Part shown: positions 52,583-62,073 of the stretch, in pieces
Layout of the letters: each line of letters begins with the position of its first letter
Numbering within the stretch: the stretch's first letter is position 1
Origin: Rhodobacteraceae bacterium UBA6213
GTDB lineage: Bacteria; Pseudomonadota; Alphaproteobacteria; Rhodobacterales; Rhodobacteraceae
Direction of reading: 5' to 3'
Assembly: GCA_002421605.1 (NCBI GenBank)
Contig: DISJ01000020.1
Coordinates: forward strand, 1-64,000
Length of the DNA: 64,000 nt
Program-made: the position numbers and the translations under genes
Notes under the pieces: model-generated
What the model saw: the letters and a program-made list of their open reading frames with translations, nothing else
The model's database searches: none
Told to the model about the DNA's origin: nothing

Positions 52583-55243
52583 ATGCCCAGCCTGAATGAT
52601 ATCCGCTCGACCTTCCTCAACTTCTTCGAGCGCAACGGCCACCGCGTGGTCGCCTCTAGTCCACTGGTGCCGCGCAACGACCCAACGCTCATGTTCACCA
52701 ATTCGGGCATGGTGCAGTTTAAAAACTGCTTCACCGGGATCGAGACGCGCGATTACACCCGCGCGACCACCGCGCAAAAATGTGTGCGCGCCGGTGGCAA
52801 GCACAATGACCTCGACAATGTGGGCTACACCGCGCGTCACCACACGTTCTTCGAGATGCTCGGCAACTTCAGCTTTGGCGACTATTTCAAGGCTGAGGCG
52901 ATCGATTTCGCGTGGGAACTGCTGACCAAGGATTTCGCCCTCAACCCCGAAAAGCTGACCGTTACCGTCTATCATACCGACGATGAGGCTGCGGCGATTT
53001 GGAAAAAGGTCGCGGGCCTGCCGGACGAGCGCATCATCCGCATTGCATCAGACGACAACTTTTGGCGCATGGGCCCCACCGGCCCCTGCGGCCCCTGCAC
53101 TGAGATTTTCTACGATCACGGGCCCAGCATCTGGGGTGGCCCGCCCGGCACGCCAGAAGAAGGCGGCGATCGTTTCATTGAGATCTGGAACAACGTCTTC
53201 ATGCAAAACGAGCAAATGGCAGACGGGTCGCTGCGCAAGCTCGAATTGCAATCCATCGACACCGGCATGGGGTTGGAGCGGATCGGCGCGCTGCTGCAGG
53301 GCAAGCACGACAACTACGACACCGATCTGATGCGCAGCCTGATCGAGGCTAGCGCACATGCCACTAGCGCCGATCCCGATGGCCCCGGCAAGGTGCACCA
53401 CCGTGTCATTGCCGACCATCTACGCTCGACCGCATTTTTGATTGCCGACGGCGTATTGCCGGGCAACGAGGGGCGCGGCTATGTGTTGCGCCGCATCATG
53501 CGCCGCGCCATGCGTCATGCGCATATGCTGGGCACACAAGACCCGGTGATGCACAAACTGGTGCCTGCACTGGTGCGCCAGATGGGCGCGGCCTACCCAG
53601 AGCTGACCCGCGCTCAACCGCTGATCGAAGAAACTTTGAAGCTTGAGGAAACGCGCTTTCGCACGACGCTTGATCGCGGCCTTAAGCTGCTTGACGATGA
53701 ATTGGCTAACCTGCCCGAGGGCGGTGCGCTGCCGGGGGCTGCGGCATTCAAGCTGTATGACACCTATGGTTTTCCACTTGATTTGACGCAAGATGCGTTG
53801 CGCGAAAAGGGCCGCGAGGTTGAAGTGGCCGGGTTTGATGCCGCGATGGCCGAGCAAAAGGCCAAGGCGCGCGCCAGTTGGGCCGGTTCGGGCGAGGCCA
53901 AAGACGCGACGATCTGGTACGAGTTGGCCGAAAAACATGGGGTTACCGAATTTCTGGGCTACGACACCGAGAGGGCAGAGGCGCAAGTGCTGGCGCTGGT
54001 CGTTGCCGGTGCCGAAGTGGCAGAGGCCACTGGCACGGTGCAGATTGTGGTGAACCAGACCCCATTTTACGCTGAAAGCGGCGGTCAGGTGGGCGATGCG
54101 GGGCTTATTCGCACCGAAACCGGCTTGGCCGAGGTGATCGATACGCAAAAGGTCGCGGGCGTGATCATCCATTTTGCAGAGCTGCGCGAGGGTGCGCTTC
54201 GGGCAGGCCAACCCGCGCGGCTTGAGGTGAACCACGCGCGCCGGGGGGCGATTCGCGCCAACCATTCGGCCACGCACCTTTTGAACGAGGCGTTACGGCG
54301 CGCGCTTGGGGCGCATGTGGCGCAAAAGGGCAGCTTGAATGCGCCCGACCGGCTGCGGTTCGATTTCAGCCATTCCAAAGGGCTGGGCGCAGAGGAACTT
54401 TCGGTTGTTGAGGCCGAGGTCAACGCTTACGTCCGCCAGAACAGCCCCGTCGAAACCCGAATCATGACGCCCGACGACGCGCGCGCACTTGGCGCGCAGG
54501 CGCTTTTTGGCGAGAAGTACGGCGACGAGGTGCGCGTGGTCTCGATGGGTCATCTTGCAGGGACCGGCAAGGGCGGCGATGGGGCCACCTACAGCCTCGA
54601 GCTTTGCGGCGGTACGCATGTGGCGCGCACCGGCGAAATCGGCGCCTTCGTGGCGCTTGGCGACAGCGCGTCGAGCGCCGGGGTTCGCCGGATTGAGGCG
54701 CTGACCGGGCAGGCGGCGCTGGACTACCTCAAGCTGCAAGCCGCGCGGTTGGCGGAAATTGGTGCCATGCTCAAGGCACCCGCTGGCGAACTTGCGGGTA
54801 GGGTGCGCGCGTTGGCCGACGAAAAGCGGGCGCTGAGCAACGAACTGGCGCAGCTGAAGCGCGAGATGGCGCTTGGTGGCGGCGGCGGGCAAGACGGCGC
54901 AGAGATCAAGGAAATCAGCGGAATACGGTTTATAGCTCAGGTCGTTTCTGGGGTTTCCGGGCGCGATTTGCCGGGGCTGGTAGATGCGCTGAAGGCGCGC
55001 GTGGGTTCTGGCGCTGTGCTGATTGTGGCCGATACCGGCGGCAAGGCGGCAGTGGCTGCGGGGGTGACCGAAGACCTCACCGCGCGGCTTTCAGCGGTTG
55101 ATTTGGTGCGTGCGGCGGCCGCAGCCTTGGGTGGCAAGGGCGGCGGCGGGCGCGCCGATATGGCACAAGCGGGCGGGGCTGATGCGTCGCGTGCAAGCGA
55201 GGCAGTCGCTGCGGCCGAGGCCGTGTTAGGGGAATTGAAATGA
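52583..55243 (+). CDS. alaS: Alanyl-tRNA synthetase
   Basis: An 886-aa class II synthetase charging tRNA-Ala. The catalytic core starts SLNDIRSTFLNFFERNGH; motif 2 region has NDPTLMFTNSGMVQFKN. The editing domain carries HSATHLLNEAL and the CGGTHV zinc ligand site, and the C-terminal C-Ala domain is present. ATG 52583 is the start. Its stop overlaps the ATG of the next gene (ATGA), so that gene is coupled. Confidence 0.96.
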   Translation: MPSLNDIRSTFLNFFERNGHRVVASSPLVPRNDPTLMFTNSGMVQFKNCFTGIETRDYTRATTAQKCVRAGGKHNDLDNVGYTARHHTFFEMLGNFSFGDYFKAEAIDFAWELLTKDFALNPEKLTVTVYHTDDEAAAIWKKVAGLPDERIIRIASDDNFWRMGPTGPCGPCTEIFYDHGPSIWGGPPGTPEEGGDRFIEIWNNVFMQNEQMADGSLRKLELQSIDTGMGLERIGALLQGKHDNYDTDLMRSLIEASAHATSADPDGPGKVHHRVIADHLRSTAFLIADGVLPGNEGRGYVLRRIMRRAMRHAHMLGTQDPVMHKLVPALVRQMGAAYPELTRAQPLIEETLKLEETRFRTTLDRGLKLLDDELANLPEGGALPGAAAFKLYDTYGFPLDLTQDALREKGREVEVAGFDAAMAEQKAKARASWAGSGEAKDATIWYELAEKHGVTEFLGYDTERAEAQVLALVVAGAEVAEATGTVQIVVNQTPFYAESGGQVGDAGLIRTETGLAEVIDTQKVAGVIIHFAELREGALRAGQPARLEVNHARRGAIRANHSATHLLNEALRRALGAHVAQKGSLNAPDRLRFDFSHSKGLGAEELSVVEAEVNAYVRQNSPVETRIMTPDDARALGAQALFGEKYGDEVRVVSMGHLAGTGKGGDGATYSLELCGGTHVARTGEIGAFVALGDSASSAGVRRIEALTGQAALDYLKLQAARLAEIGAMLKAPAGELAGRVRALADEKRALSNELAQLKREMALGGGGGQDGAEIKEISGIRFIAQVVSGVSGRDLPGLVDALKARVGSGAVLIVADTGGKAAVAAGVTEDLTARLSAVDLVRAAAAALGGKGGGGRADMAQAGGADASRASEAVAAAEAVLGELK

Positions 55244-55551
55244 GCGAAAAAACAGCAACTCCCACCGCACTCTGGATTGCGCATGTGCACGTGACGGACG
55301 CAGCCGCCTATGGGCGCTACGCCGCCGCGGCGGGCCCGGCGATTGCATCGTTTGGCGGTGTGTTTCTGGCGCGGGGCGGGCGCTACCTACAGCTTGAAGG
55401 CCGTGATCGGGCGCGCAATGTGGTCGCGCGCTTTCCCAGCCTTGAGGCCGCGCATGCCTGCTATCTTTCGCCTGCCTATCAGGCTGCCATGGCGCATGCA
55501 AAAGGGGCATCCGAGCGCGATTTGATGATTGTCGAAGAGGTTGCGCCCTGA
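55240..55551 (+). CDS. DUF1330 family protein
   Basis: A 103-aa ferredoxin-like alpha/beta protein with the DUF1330 pattern LWIAHVHVTDAAAYGRYAAA, FGGVFLARGG and FPSLEAAHACYLSPAYQAAM. Function unknown. Its ATG overlaps the alaS TGA, so it is translated with alaS. Confidence 0.88.
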   Translation: MSEKTATPTALWIAHVHVTDAAAYGRYAAAAGPAIASFGGVFLARGGRYLQLEGRDRARNVVARFPSLEAAHACYLSPAYQAAMAHAKGASERDLMIVEEVAP

Positions 55552-55639
55552 AATTTCAAAACGGGGTTAAATTTGCAACCTTTTGCCTGTAATATGCAGG
55601 TAACCGGCGCAACAGCCGGGGTAGGGGCAGGGAAACACC

Positions 55640-56437
55640 ATGTGCCGTTGGGCGGCCTATATCGGGGAACCGATCTATCTTGAAGAAATTGTCAGCCGAC
55701 CCGGACATTCGCTGGTCGAGCAAAGCCACTGCGCCAATCAGTGCCACTCCACCGTCAATGGCGACGGTTTTGGCATCGCATGGTACGGTGCGCGCTCTGA
55801 GCCCGGACTTTACCGCGACATGCTGCCTGCGTGGAGCGATCCAAACCTGAAATCACTGACCGCGCATGTGCAATCGCGCCTGTTCCTCGCACATGTGCGC
55901 GCCTCGACTGGCACCGCCACCAGCCGCAACAATTGCCACCCATTTGCGGTGGGCAGCTGGAGCTTTATGCATAACGGTCAGTTTGGCGGCTACGACAGCT
56001 ATCGGCGCGATGCTGAAATGCTGATCCCAGAGGCCTACTATCCGCACCGCAAAGGCGCGACCGATAGCGAGGCGCTGTTTCTGGTTGCCCTTGGCGAGGG
56101 GCTGGCCGATGACCCCAAAGGCGCGATGGAGCGGGCGACCGCGCGGATGGAGGTGCTGGCGCGCGCACGGGGTATTGAACCTTATGTGCGCCTGACCTGT
56201 GCCTTTTCAGACGGTGTGCGCCTTTATGCGATCCGCTACGCCAGCGACGATCTTGCGCCCACGCTCTACCACCGCTGGTCAGCTTCGCGCGGCGGGCGCG
56301 CTGTTGTTTCGGAACCGCTTGAAACCGGTGAGCTTGGCTGGGAACAGGTGCCGCAAGGCACCTTCAGCACCTTTGATGGCGAAGATATGAAAGTCGAACC
56401 TTTCTGCCCGCGCAGCGCGCAGCAGAGGGCCGCCTAG
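55640..56437 (+). CDS. Class II glutamine amidotransferase (YafJ/EgtC-like)
   Basis: A 265-aa Ntn-type glutaminase domain with the catalytic Cys2 (MCRWAAYIGEPI), NGDGFGIAWYG and the FMHNGQFGGY segment. Relatives include YafJ and EgtC, a gamma-glutamyl hydrolase of ergothioneine synthesis. No ergothioneine partner genes are nearby, so the substrate is open. It is convergent with the nlpD-like gene. Confidence 0.85.
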   Translation: MCRWAAYIGEPIYLEEIVSRPGHSLVEQSHCANQCHSTVNGDGFGIAWYGARSEPGLYRDMLPAWSDPNLKSLTAHVQSRLFLAHVRASTGTATSRNNCHPFAVGSWSFMHNGQFGGYDSYRRDAEMLIPEAYYPHRKGATDSEALFLVALGEGLADDPKGAMERATARMEVLARARGIEPYVRLTCAFSDGVRLYAIRYASDDLAPTLYHRWSASRGGRAVVSEPLETGELGWEQVPQGTFSTFDGEDMKVEPFCPRSAQQRAA

Positions 56438-56461
56438 GCGGGTTTTTGATCTGCCTTGCGC

Positions 56462-57628
56462 CTATTGCAGATAGGTCATCGGGTCGAGGCTATCAAAACC
56501 GTCGCGCACTTCAAAATGCAGGAAGCTCGGCGTTCCGGCGCGCACTTTTGCGACCACTTGTCCACGCGTCACCCGATCGCCCTTGGCGACGGTTGCATTG
56601 TCAATGAACTGGTACACGGTCAGCAGGCCACTATCGAGCCGGATGACCAGAACAGTCACCCCGTCCGTGTCGCGGGTAATCGCGGCCACCGTGCCAGCCT
56701 CTGCCGCACGCACCGAGGTTCCCGCAGACGCGGCAATGTCCACGCCATCGTTAACGCCTTTTGCGTAAGGGCGGATGATCGAGCCGGTCACCGGCATCGC
56801 CATTTGCGCCGCGGTCGTGGAGGTGCGGGTGGCGCCAAGGTCAGCGGCTGGCGGCGTGACCACCGGCGAAGAGGCGGCTGGCGGGTTATCAGCGGGTAGC
56901 GGTTGCGCTGCCGAGGGCGGCACCGGGGTTGGTGACCCCTGGCCCGGGGCGGTGGTTGTAACCGGCAGCTCCGCACTGGCGCGCACCACAGGAGCCGGGG
57001 TCGGGATCATCAGATATTGCCCCTCGCGCACGCTCAGATCGGATGGCAGGCCATTCCAATCGGCCAGCGAGCGCACATCAATGCTGTAATAACGCGCAAT
57101 CGAATAGGCGGTTTCGCCGCGCAACACCTTATGGCGGATCGGCTCGCTTGCGGCGGCGGTTGTGGAGCTCGGGCTGGTGGTCGTGCCAGTCGCGGTGGCC
57201 CGGTCAATCGCACCGCTCGCCAATTCGGTGATATCGATGCGCCCCGGCGCGGCGGTGGTGCCCGTAGTTTCGGCCACACGGCTTGGCAACACCAGAACCT
57301 CGCCACCATTCAGCACGGTTTCAGGCTTGAGCGCGTTATACGAGGCAAGCTCGGCACTGCCGACGCCGATCCGCGCCGCAAGCGCGGCGACGCTGTCACC
57401 GCGCTTTGCCACCACCACCTGATAGGTCGGATACGAAATGACGCCGCGCGCATCGGGTTCGGGGCGCGGGTTTACCGCCTGCTGCACTGCCGCCGAAGTG
57501 TCGATGCCGGTATTGCCAAGATTGCGCAGATCAAAGTCGAAGTTGCCCTGATCGTTGCATCCCGCCAACGCCAGCAGCGCGGCTGCGGCAACCGAGACGC
57601 GGCGGGGGCCTGCACAGTGAAAAGGCAT
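56462..57628 (-). CDS. nlpD: LysM/M23-type lipoprotein (NlpD-like)
   Basis: A 388-aa lipoprotein. The lipobox is LLALAGCN (about residue 24). Two LysM domains follow (YQVVVAKRGDSVAALAARIG about 68-112; HKVLRGETAYSIARYYSIDV about 170-215), then a Pro/Ala-rich linker and a C-terminal M23 peptidase-like domain (NDGVDIAASAGTSVRAAEAG). The M23 zinc ligands look incomplete (no HxH seen), as in NlpD-type amidase activators. It should promote cell-wall amidases during division. Third gene of the surE-pcm-nlpD operon. Confidence 0.85.
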   Translation of the reverse strand: MPFHCAGPRRVSVAAAALLALAGCNDQGNFDFDLRNLGNTGIDTSAAVQQAVNPRPEPDARGVISYPTYQVVVAKRGDSVAALAARIGVGSAELASYNALKPETVLNGGEVLVLPSRVAETTGTTAAPGRIDITELASGAIDRATATGTTTSPSSTTAAASEPIRHKVLRGETAYSIARYYSIDVRSLADWNGLPSDLSVREGQYLMIPTPAPVVRASAELPVTTTAPGQGSPTPVPPSAAQPLPADNPPAASSPVVTPPAADLGATRTSTTAAQMAMPVTGSIIRPYAKGVNDGVDIAASAGTSVRAAEAGTVAAITRDTDGVTVLVIRLDSGLLTVYQFIDNATVAKGDRVTRGQVVAKVRAGTPSFLHFEVRDGFDSLDPMTYLQ

Positions 57629-57684
57629 TGGCTCGTATCCTCAAATTTGGGGGCCCTGTGACCGGGCCCTTGCGACAAAATCGC

Positions 57685-58347
57685 CTAGTCGTAACTCACA
57701 CCCTCGACGAGGGGAACAAACCGCACTGGGCGCAACTCATCATATTCATAGCCGGATTCGCCGCGCCGCACACGGATCAGGCTTTGCACGGCATCCGATT
57801 GGCCTACCGGCAACACCATGATACCGCCGATTTTTAGCTGCGCCAAGAGCGGCCCTGGTGGGTCTTCGGCGGCGGCGGTAACCAGAATTCTATCAAAGGG
57901 CGCCTGATCGGGCAGCCCGTGGCTGCCATCGGCAGTGATCGCCACCACATTGCGCAGCCCGAGATTGGCAAAAACGCCTTCGGCCTCGCGCACCAGCCTG
58001 CGGTGGCGGTCTACTGTATAGACCCTACGCGCCAACTGTGCCAAAATCGCAGCCTGATAGCCCGACCCGGTGCCAATCTCAAGCACCGTATCGCGCGGCC
58101 CAACCTCGAGCGCCTGGGCCATCAAGCCCACTATAGAGGGCTGGCTGATGGTTTGCCCGCACGCAATCGGCAGCGGCATGTCTTCGTAGGCGCGTTCGGC
58201 AAACAAGCCGCGCACGAACAGCCCCCGGTCGACACTTTCCATCGCGCGCAACACCCGAGGCTCGGTCACACCACGCGAGCGCAGCGCGAAAAGAAAGCGC
58301 ATCTTGCGTTCTGCGATGTCACCTTCTTCGCCCTCAGCTGCGGTCAT
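57685..58347 (-). CDS. pcm: Protein-L-isoaspartate O-methyltransferase
   Basis: A 220-aa SAM methyltransferase that starts repair of L-isoaspartyl residues. Motifs are MPLPIACGQTISQPSIVGLM, LEIGTGSGYQAAIL (SAM binding) and DRILVTAAAEDPPGPLL. Its start overlaps the surE stop (ATGA), so it is coupled to surE, and nlpD follows after 56 bp, as in many proteobacteria. Confidence 0.93.
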   Translation of the reverse strand: MTAAEGEEGDIAERKMRFLFALRSRGVTEPRVLRAMESVDRGLFVRGLFAERAYEDMPLPIACGQTISQPSIVGLMAQALEVGPRDTVLEIGTGSGYQAAILAQLARRVYTVDRHRRLVREAEGVFANLGLRNVVAITADGSHGLPDQAPFDRILVTAAAEDPPGPLLAQLKIGGIMVLPVGQSDAVQSLIRVRRGESGYEYDELRPVRFVPLVEGVSYD

Positions 58348-59129
58348 TTTAACCGCGCCTCAAGGTCTTTCAGCACATCATGCGCAGTCAGATCGGCCCG
58401 CATCGGGGTGATCGAGATATACCCCTCAAGGTTAACCGCAACATCGGTGCCCGGTGCCGTAGGCAGGTGCTGCGGCCCGCCAGTGATCCACAGGAATTTG
58501 CGCCCCGAAGGTGAGACATGCGGCTCGACACCAAAAAAAGTATCCGTCCGCCAGCCCTGCGTCGCAACCTTGTGGCCGCGCACCTTGGCCGCCGCAATGG
58601 GCGGAAAGTTGACATTGTAGAATAGCCGATACTCGCCGCCGTCCCAGCGCCCGCGTTCCAGCAGCTTGCGCACCATTTCTGTACCGTGCGCGCGCGCGGC
58701 TTCAAACGGGTCGGCAAGGTCTTCGGTTTCGGGGCCAAGGAATTGGCTAAGCGCAATTGCCGGAACCCCCTGCAACGCCGCTTCCATCGCACCGCCCACG
58801 GTGCCCGAATAAAGCGCGTTCTCGGCGGCGTTGTTGCCGCGGTTGACGCCAGACAGCACAAGGTCGGGGCGCGCGCCTTGCAGCACGTCATAAATGCCCG
58901 CCAACACGCAATCCGCCGGGCTACCTTCGGCGGCATAGCGGCGCGGGCCCATGCGGGCAATCATCATCGGGTGGGTGTAGCTGATGCAGTGACCCACGCC
59001 CGATTGTTCAAAAGCGGGTGCCACGGTCCAGACCTCGCCATCGGCCCCCGCGATCGCCTGCGCGATTTCTTCAAGCACCACGAGCCCCGGCGCATTGATG
59101 CCGTCGTCATTGGTGATCAGAATGCGCAT
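58344..59129 (-). CDS. surE: 5'/3'-nucleotidase SurE
   Basis: A 261-aa metal-dependent nucleotidase. The start MRILITNDDGINAPGL holds the paired Asp metal ligands; later DLVLSGVNRGNNAAENALYS and GTVGGAMEA are family motifs. It acts on nucleoside monophosphates, often linked to stationary-phase survival. First gene of the surE-pcm-nlpD operon. Confidence 0.94.
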   Translation of the reverse strand: MRILITNDDGINAPGLVVLEEIAQAIAGADGEVWTVAPAFEQSGVGHCISYTHPMMIARMGPRRYAAEGSPADCVLAGIYDVLQGARPDLVLSGVNRGNNAAENALYSGTVGGAMEAALQGVPAIALSQFLGPETEDLADPFEAARAHGTEMVRKLLERGRWDGGEYRLFYNVNFPPIAAAKVRGHKVATQGWRTDTFFGVEPHVSPSGRKFLWITGGPQHLPTAPGTDVAVNLEGYISITPMRADLTAHDVLKDLEARLK

Positions 59130-59194
59130 GAAACCCCCGCGGTTGGACTGGTTCTGATTATCCCGCGCAGGGCGGGGCGTAAAGCCGCCTGGGT

Positions 59195-59275
59195 CTGCTT
59201 CAGCTCAAATATCCCCGCCGGAGGCGCCGCTGCGGGCAAAGCTGCGCTCCGCGGGGGATATTTTATCTGAAGCAG
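59195..59275. repeat. Palindromic repeat, copy B (terminator-like)
   Basis: CTGCTTCAG...AAATATCCCC...GGGGGATATT...CTGAAGCAG folds back across 81 bp, with a second CCGGAG/CTCCG arm inside. It immediately follows the SDR stop (minus strand). It shares modules with 37871-37919 in a different order. Confidence 0.65.
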
Positions 59276-59276
59276 T

Positions 59277-59948
59277 TCAGAGTAGCGTCAGAATCCGCGC
59301 GGCTTCGGCTTTGGCGGGGGTTAGTGCGGTGCGATCCTCGCCGGGGAAGAAGCGCGCGCGCGTGGCGGTCGGCATCGGTGCCGGTGTGTGGATCAGCACG
59401 CGCGGCCCGATCTTGACACTCTCGGCCTGCCAACTTTGCGCGAGTGCGATCTGCGCGGCCTTGGTGGCACCATAGGCGCCAAAAAACTTTTGCCCGGCGC
59501 GCGGATCATCAAAGAAGATCGCGCTGCCGTGGCCGACGCGCAGCAGTGGTTCGATCGTGGTGATAAGGTCTAGTGTGGTGGTGATGTTGCAGGCAACCGA
59601 CTTGGCAAGGTCTTTGGCCGCGATATGCGCAACGGGGGAAAGTGATTCCACATGCACCGCAGTATGCACCCAGAGCTGCAGCCCGCCCCAACGTTGAAAG
59701 ATGGTGGTGGCCAGTTGCGCCATCGCTTCGCCATTGGTCACATCCATCGGCGCGAGTGTTGCGCTGCCGCCCGCGGCGCGGATCCGATCGTCAAGTTCTT
59801 CGAGCCCGCCTTGGGTGCGCGCCACGGCGACCACATGCCAGCCTTCGCCGGCGAGGGCTTCGGCGAGCGCCGCGCCCAGGCCGCGCGAGGCGCCGGTTAC
59901 AAGGGCGATCTTCGGGGCGGTAGCGGGGGGGGTGACATCTGTGCTCAT
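59277..59948 (-). CDS. Short-chain dehydrogenase/reductase
   Basis: A 223-aa SDR. The cofactor motif is TGASRGLGAALAEAL. The catalytic Tyr and Lys are in FFGAYGATKAAQI; Ser is less clear (HGSAIFFDDP). The substrate is unknown. ATG 59948 is the start since homology begins MSTDVTPPATAPKIALVTGA. It ends next to palindromic repeat B. Confidence 0.83.
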   Translation of the reverse strand: MSTDVTPPATAPKIALVTGASRGLGAALAEALAGEGWHVVAVARTQGGLEELDDRIRAAGGSATLAPMDVTNGEAMAQLATTIFQRWGGLQLWVHTAVHVESLSPVAHIAAKDLAKSVACNITTTLDLITTIEPLLRVGHGSAIFFDDPRAGQKFFGAYGATKAAQIALAQSWQAESVKIGPRVLIHTPAPMPTATRARFFPGEDRTALTPAKAEAARILTLL

Positions 59949-59993
59949 GGCGCTGGCTTTCGCATTCTGCGGCAACCCTTGCAAGGGGGAGCG

Positions 59994-60023
59994 TTGACAT
60001 CTTGGCCTGCTGCGGCATAACTG
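59994..60023 (+). promoter_or_regulatory. Sigma-70-type promoter of bioY
   Basis: TTGACA, 18 bp, TAACTG, about 35 bp before the bioY ATG. No BioR-type palindrome was seen around it. Confidence 0.5.
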
Positions 60024-60058
60024 CGCGGACCCTGACCCCTTTTGCAAGAGGCCTCCCA

Positions 60059-60607
60059 ATGACGCTTTCCAAGGCTCTGCTACCCACCCACTCGCTCGCC
60101 ACACGTGCATTCATGGTGCTGGGTGGTTCGCTTTTCATCGCGCTCGCCGCGCGGATTTCGGTGCCGATGTTTCCGGTGCCGATGACACTGTCGACGCTTG
60201 CGGTGTTGCTGGTCGGGCTGAGCATGGGCTGGCGCCTCGGGCTCGCCACTGTTGTCGCCTATATCGCCGAGGCCGCCGCCGGGTTGCCCGTATTGGCCGC
60301 GGGATCGGTGCTTGGTGGGCCGACCACGGGTTTCATCCTCGGATACTTGCCGATGGTGGTGTTGGCCGGGCTTGCCGCCGATCTTGGCGCACGCCGATTT
60401 CTGCCTGCACTGGCCGCATCGGTCGCGGCCTCGCTACTCATCTATGTGCCGGGTGTACTTTGGCTTGACGCTGTAACCGCGCTGTCGATTTCGGGCGCGA
60501 TCGAAAAAGGCATGGTGCCCTTTGTTGCGGGCGACATGGTGAAATCGGTGCTGGCGGCGCTGGCGGTGACGGGCGGCTGGGCCGCGCTCAGCCGCAAGCA
60601 CGGCTAA
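60059..60607 (+). CDS. bioY: Biotin transporter substrate-binding subunit BioY
   Basis: A 182-aa S-component with about six hydrophobic helices. Typical text is ISVPMFPVPMTLSTLAVLLV and GLPVLAAGSVLGGPTTGFIL. BioY captures biotin, alone or with an ECF-type energy module. No BioM or BioN gene is adjacent. Start ATG 60059. Confidence 0.9.
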   Translation: MTLSKALLPTHSLATRAFMVLGGSLFIALAARISVPMFPVPMTLSTLAVLLVGLSMGWRLGLATVVAYIAEAAAGLPVLAAGSVLGGPTTGFILGYLPMVVLAGLAADLGARRFLPALAASVAASLLIYVPGVLWLDAVTALSISGAIEKGMVPFVAGDMVKSVLAALAVTGGWAALSRKHG

Positions 60608-60631
60608 CGTTTGCGTCAACCGAAATAGTTG

Positions 60632-60700
60632 CGGGGCGCCTTTAGGCGCCCCGTTTCATTTGCGGGGTAACGCAAAAGGCCGGAGCTTTCGCTCCGGCCG
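60632..60700. terminator. Two hairpins between convergent bioY and gltA
   Basis: GGGGCGCC-TTTA-GGCGCCCC followed by GTTTCATTT, then GGCCGGAGC-TTTC-GCTCCGGCC followed by GTATTT. One probably serves each of the converging genes. Confidence 0.75.
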
Positions 60701-60720
60701 TATTTGTTCGCCCCGAGGGA

Positions 60721-62013
60721 TCAGCGTTTTTCGAGTGGCACATAGTCGCGCGTGGTTTCGCCGATGTAGAGCTGACGCGGGCGGCCGATCTTTAGGCTCG
60801 GATCGCCGATCATTTCTTTCCACTGGCTGATCCAGCCGACGGTGCGGCTGAGCGCGAAGATCGGTGTGAACATCGCGGTGGGGAAGCCCATGGCCTCGAG
60901 AATGATGCCCGAGTAGAAATCGACGTTGGGGTAGAGCTTTTTGGAAACGAAATACTCGTCTTCCAGCGCAATACGCTCCAACTCTTTCGCGACTTTCAGG
61001 GTTTCGTTGTTGTGGATGCCCAGAAGGTCGAGCACCTCGTCGGCCGACTCTTTCATCACCTTGGCGCGCGGGTCGAAGTTTTTATAGACGCGGTGCCCAA
61101 AGCCCATCAGGCGGAACGGGTCGTTCTTGTCTTTGGCCTTGGCGATGAACTCGGGAATACGATCCACGGTGCCGATTTCGCGCAGCATCTCGAGACAGGC
61201 CTGGTTGGCACCGCCATGTGCGGGGCCCCAAAGGCAGGCGATGCCCGCAGCCACGCAGGCAAACGGGTTTGCACCCGAAGAGCCCGCCAGACGCACCGTC
61301 GAGGTTGAGGCGTTCTGCTCGTGGTCGGCGTGCAGCATCATGATGCGGTCCATCGCTTTCGCCAGCGCCGGTTTCACGACGTAGGTTTCGGCGGGAACCG
61401 AGAAGCACATGTGCAGGAAGTTCGACGCGTAATCGAGGTCGTTGCGCGGGTAAACGAAGGGTTGGCCAACCGAATACTTGAACGCCATTGCCGCGATCGT
61501 CGGCAGTTTGGCGATCATGCGCATCGCGGCCACTTCGCGTTGCCACGGATCGTTGATATCGAGGCTGTCGTGATAGAAGGCCGACATCGCGCCAACCACG
61601 CCTACCATCGTCGCCATCGGGTGGCTGTCACGGCGGAAGCCGCGGAAGAAGTAATGCATTTGTTCATGCACCATGGTGTGGCGCGTGATGCGGGCCTCGA
61701 AATCGGAAAGCTGCTTGGCCTCCGGCAATTCGCCGTTCAGCAGCAGAAAGCAGACTTCGAGGAAATGCGAGTTTTCCGCCAATTGCTCGATCGGGTAGCC
61801 GCGATACAGCAACTCTCCCTTGTCGCCATCGATATAGGTGATCGCGCTTTCGCAAGCCGCGGTCGAGGTAAAGCCCGGGTCATAGGTAAAGACATCGGCT
61901 TCGCCATAAAGCTTGCGGATGTCGAGCACGTCGGGGCCCACCGTCGGGCTTAGGATCGGCAGGGTGTATGTTTTTCCGTCGAGGTTCAGAGTCGCGGTCT
62001 TGGTCTCGGCCAT
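60721..62013 (-). CDS. gltA: Citrate synthase (type II)
   Basis: A 430-aa citrate synthase, entry enzyme of the TCA cycle. Motifs are MLHADHEQNASTSTVRLAGS (catalytic His region), GPAHGGANQA, and MGFGHRVYKNFDPRA with late catalytic Asp. Length and motif order fit the hexameric, NADH-sensitive proteobacterial type. RBS AGAGGGAAA precedes ATG 62013. Confidence 0.96.
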   Translation of the reverse strand: MAETKTATLNLDGKTYTLPILSPTVGPDVLDIRKLYGEADVFTYDPGFTSTAACESAITYIDGDKGELLYRGYPIEQLAENSHFLEVCFLLLNGELPEAKQLSDFEARITRHTMVHEQMHYFFRGFRRDSHPMATMVGVVGAMSAFYHDSLDINDPWQREVAAMRMIAKLPTIAAMAFKYSVGQPFVYPRNDLDYASNFLHMCFSVPAETYVVKPALAKAMDRIMMLHADHEQNASTSTVRLAGSSGANPFACVAAGIACLWGPAHGGANQACLEMLREIGTVDRIPEFIAKAKDKNDPFRLMGFGHRVYKNFDPRAKVMKESADEVLDLLGIHNNETLKVAKELERIALEDEYFVSKKLYPNVDFYSGIILEAMGFPTAMFTPIFALSRTVGWISQWKEMIGDPSLKIGRPRQLYIGETTRDYVPLEKR

Positions 62014-62073
62014 GTTTTTCCCTCTCGCATTGCCCGATCGCGTCGGGCGTTATCCCTCTCGGTGATGGCCTGT

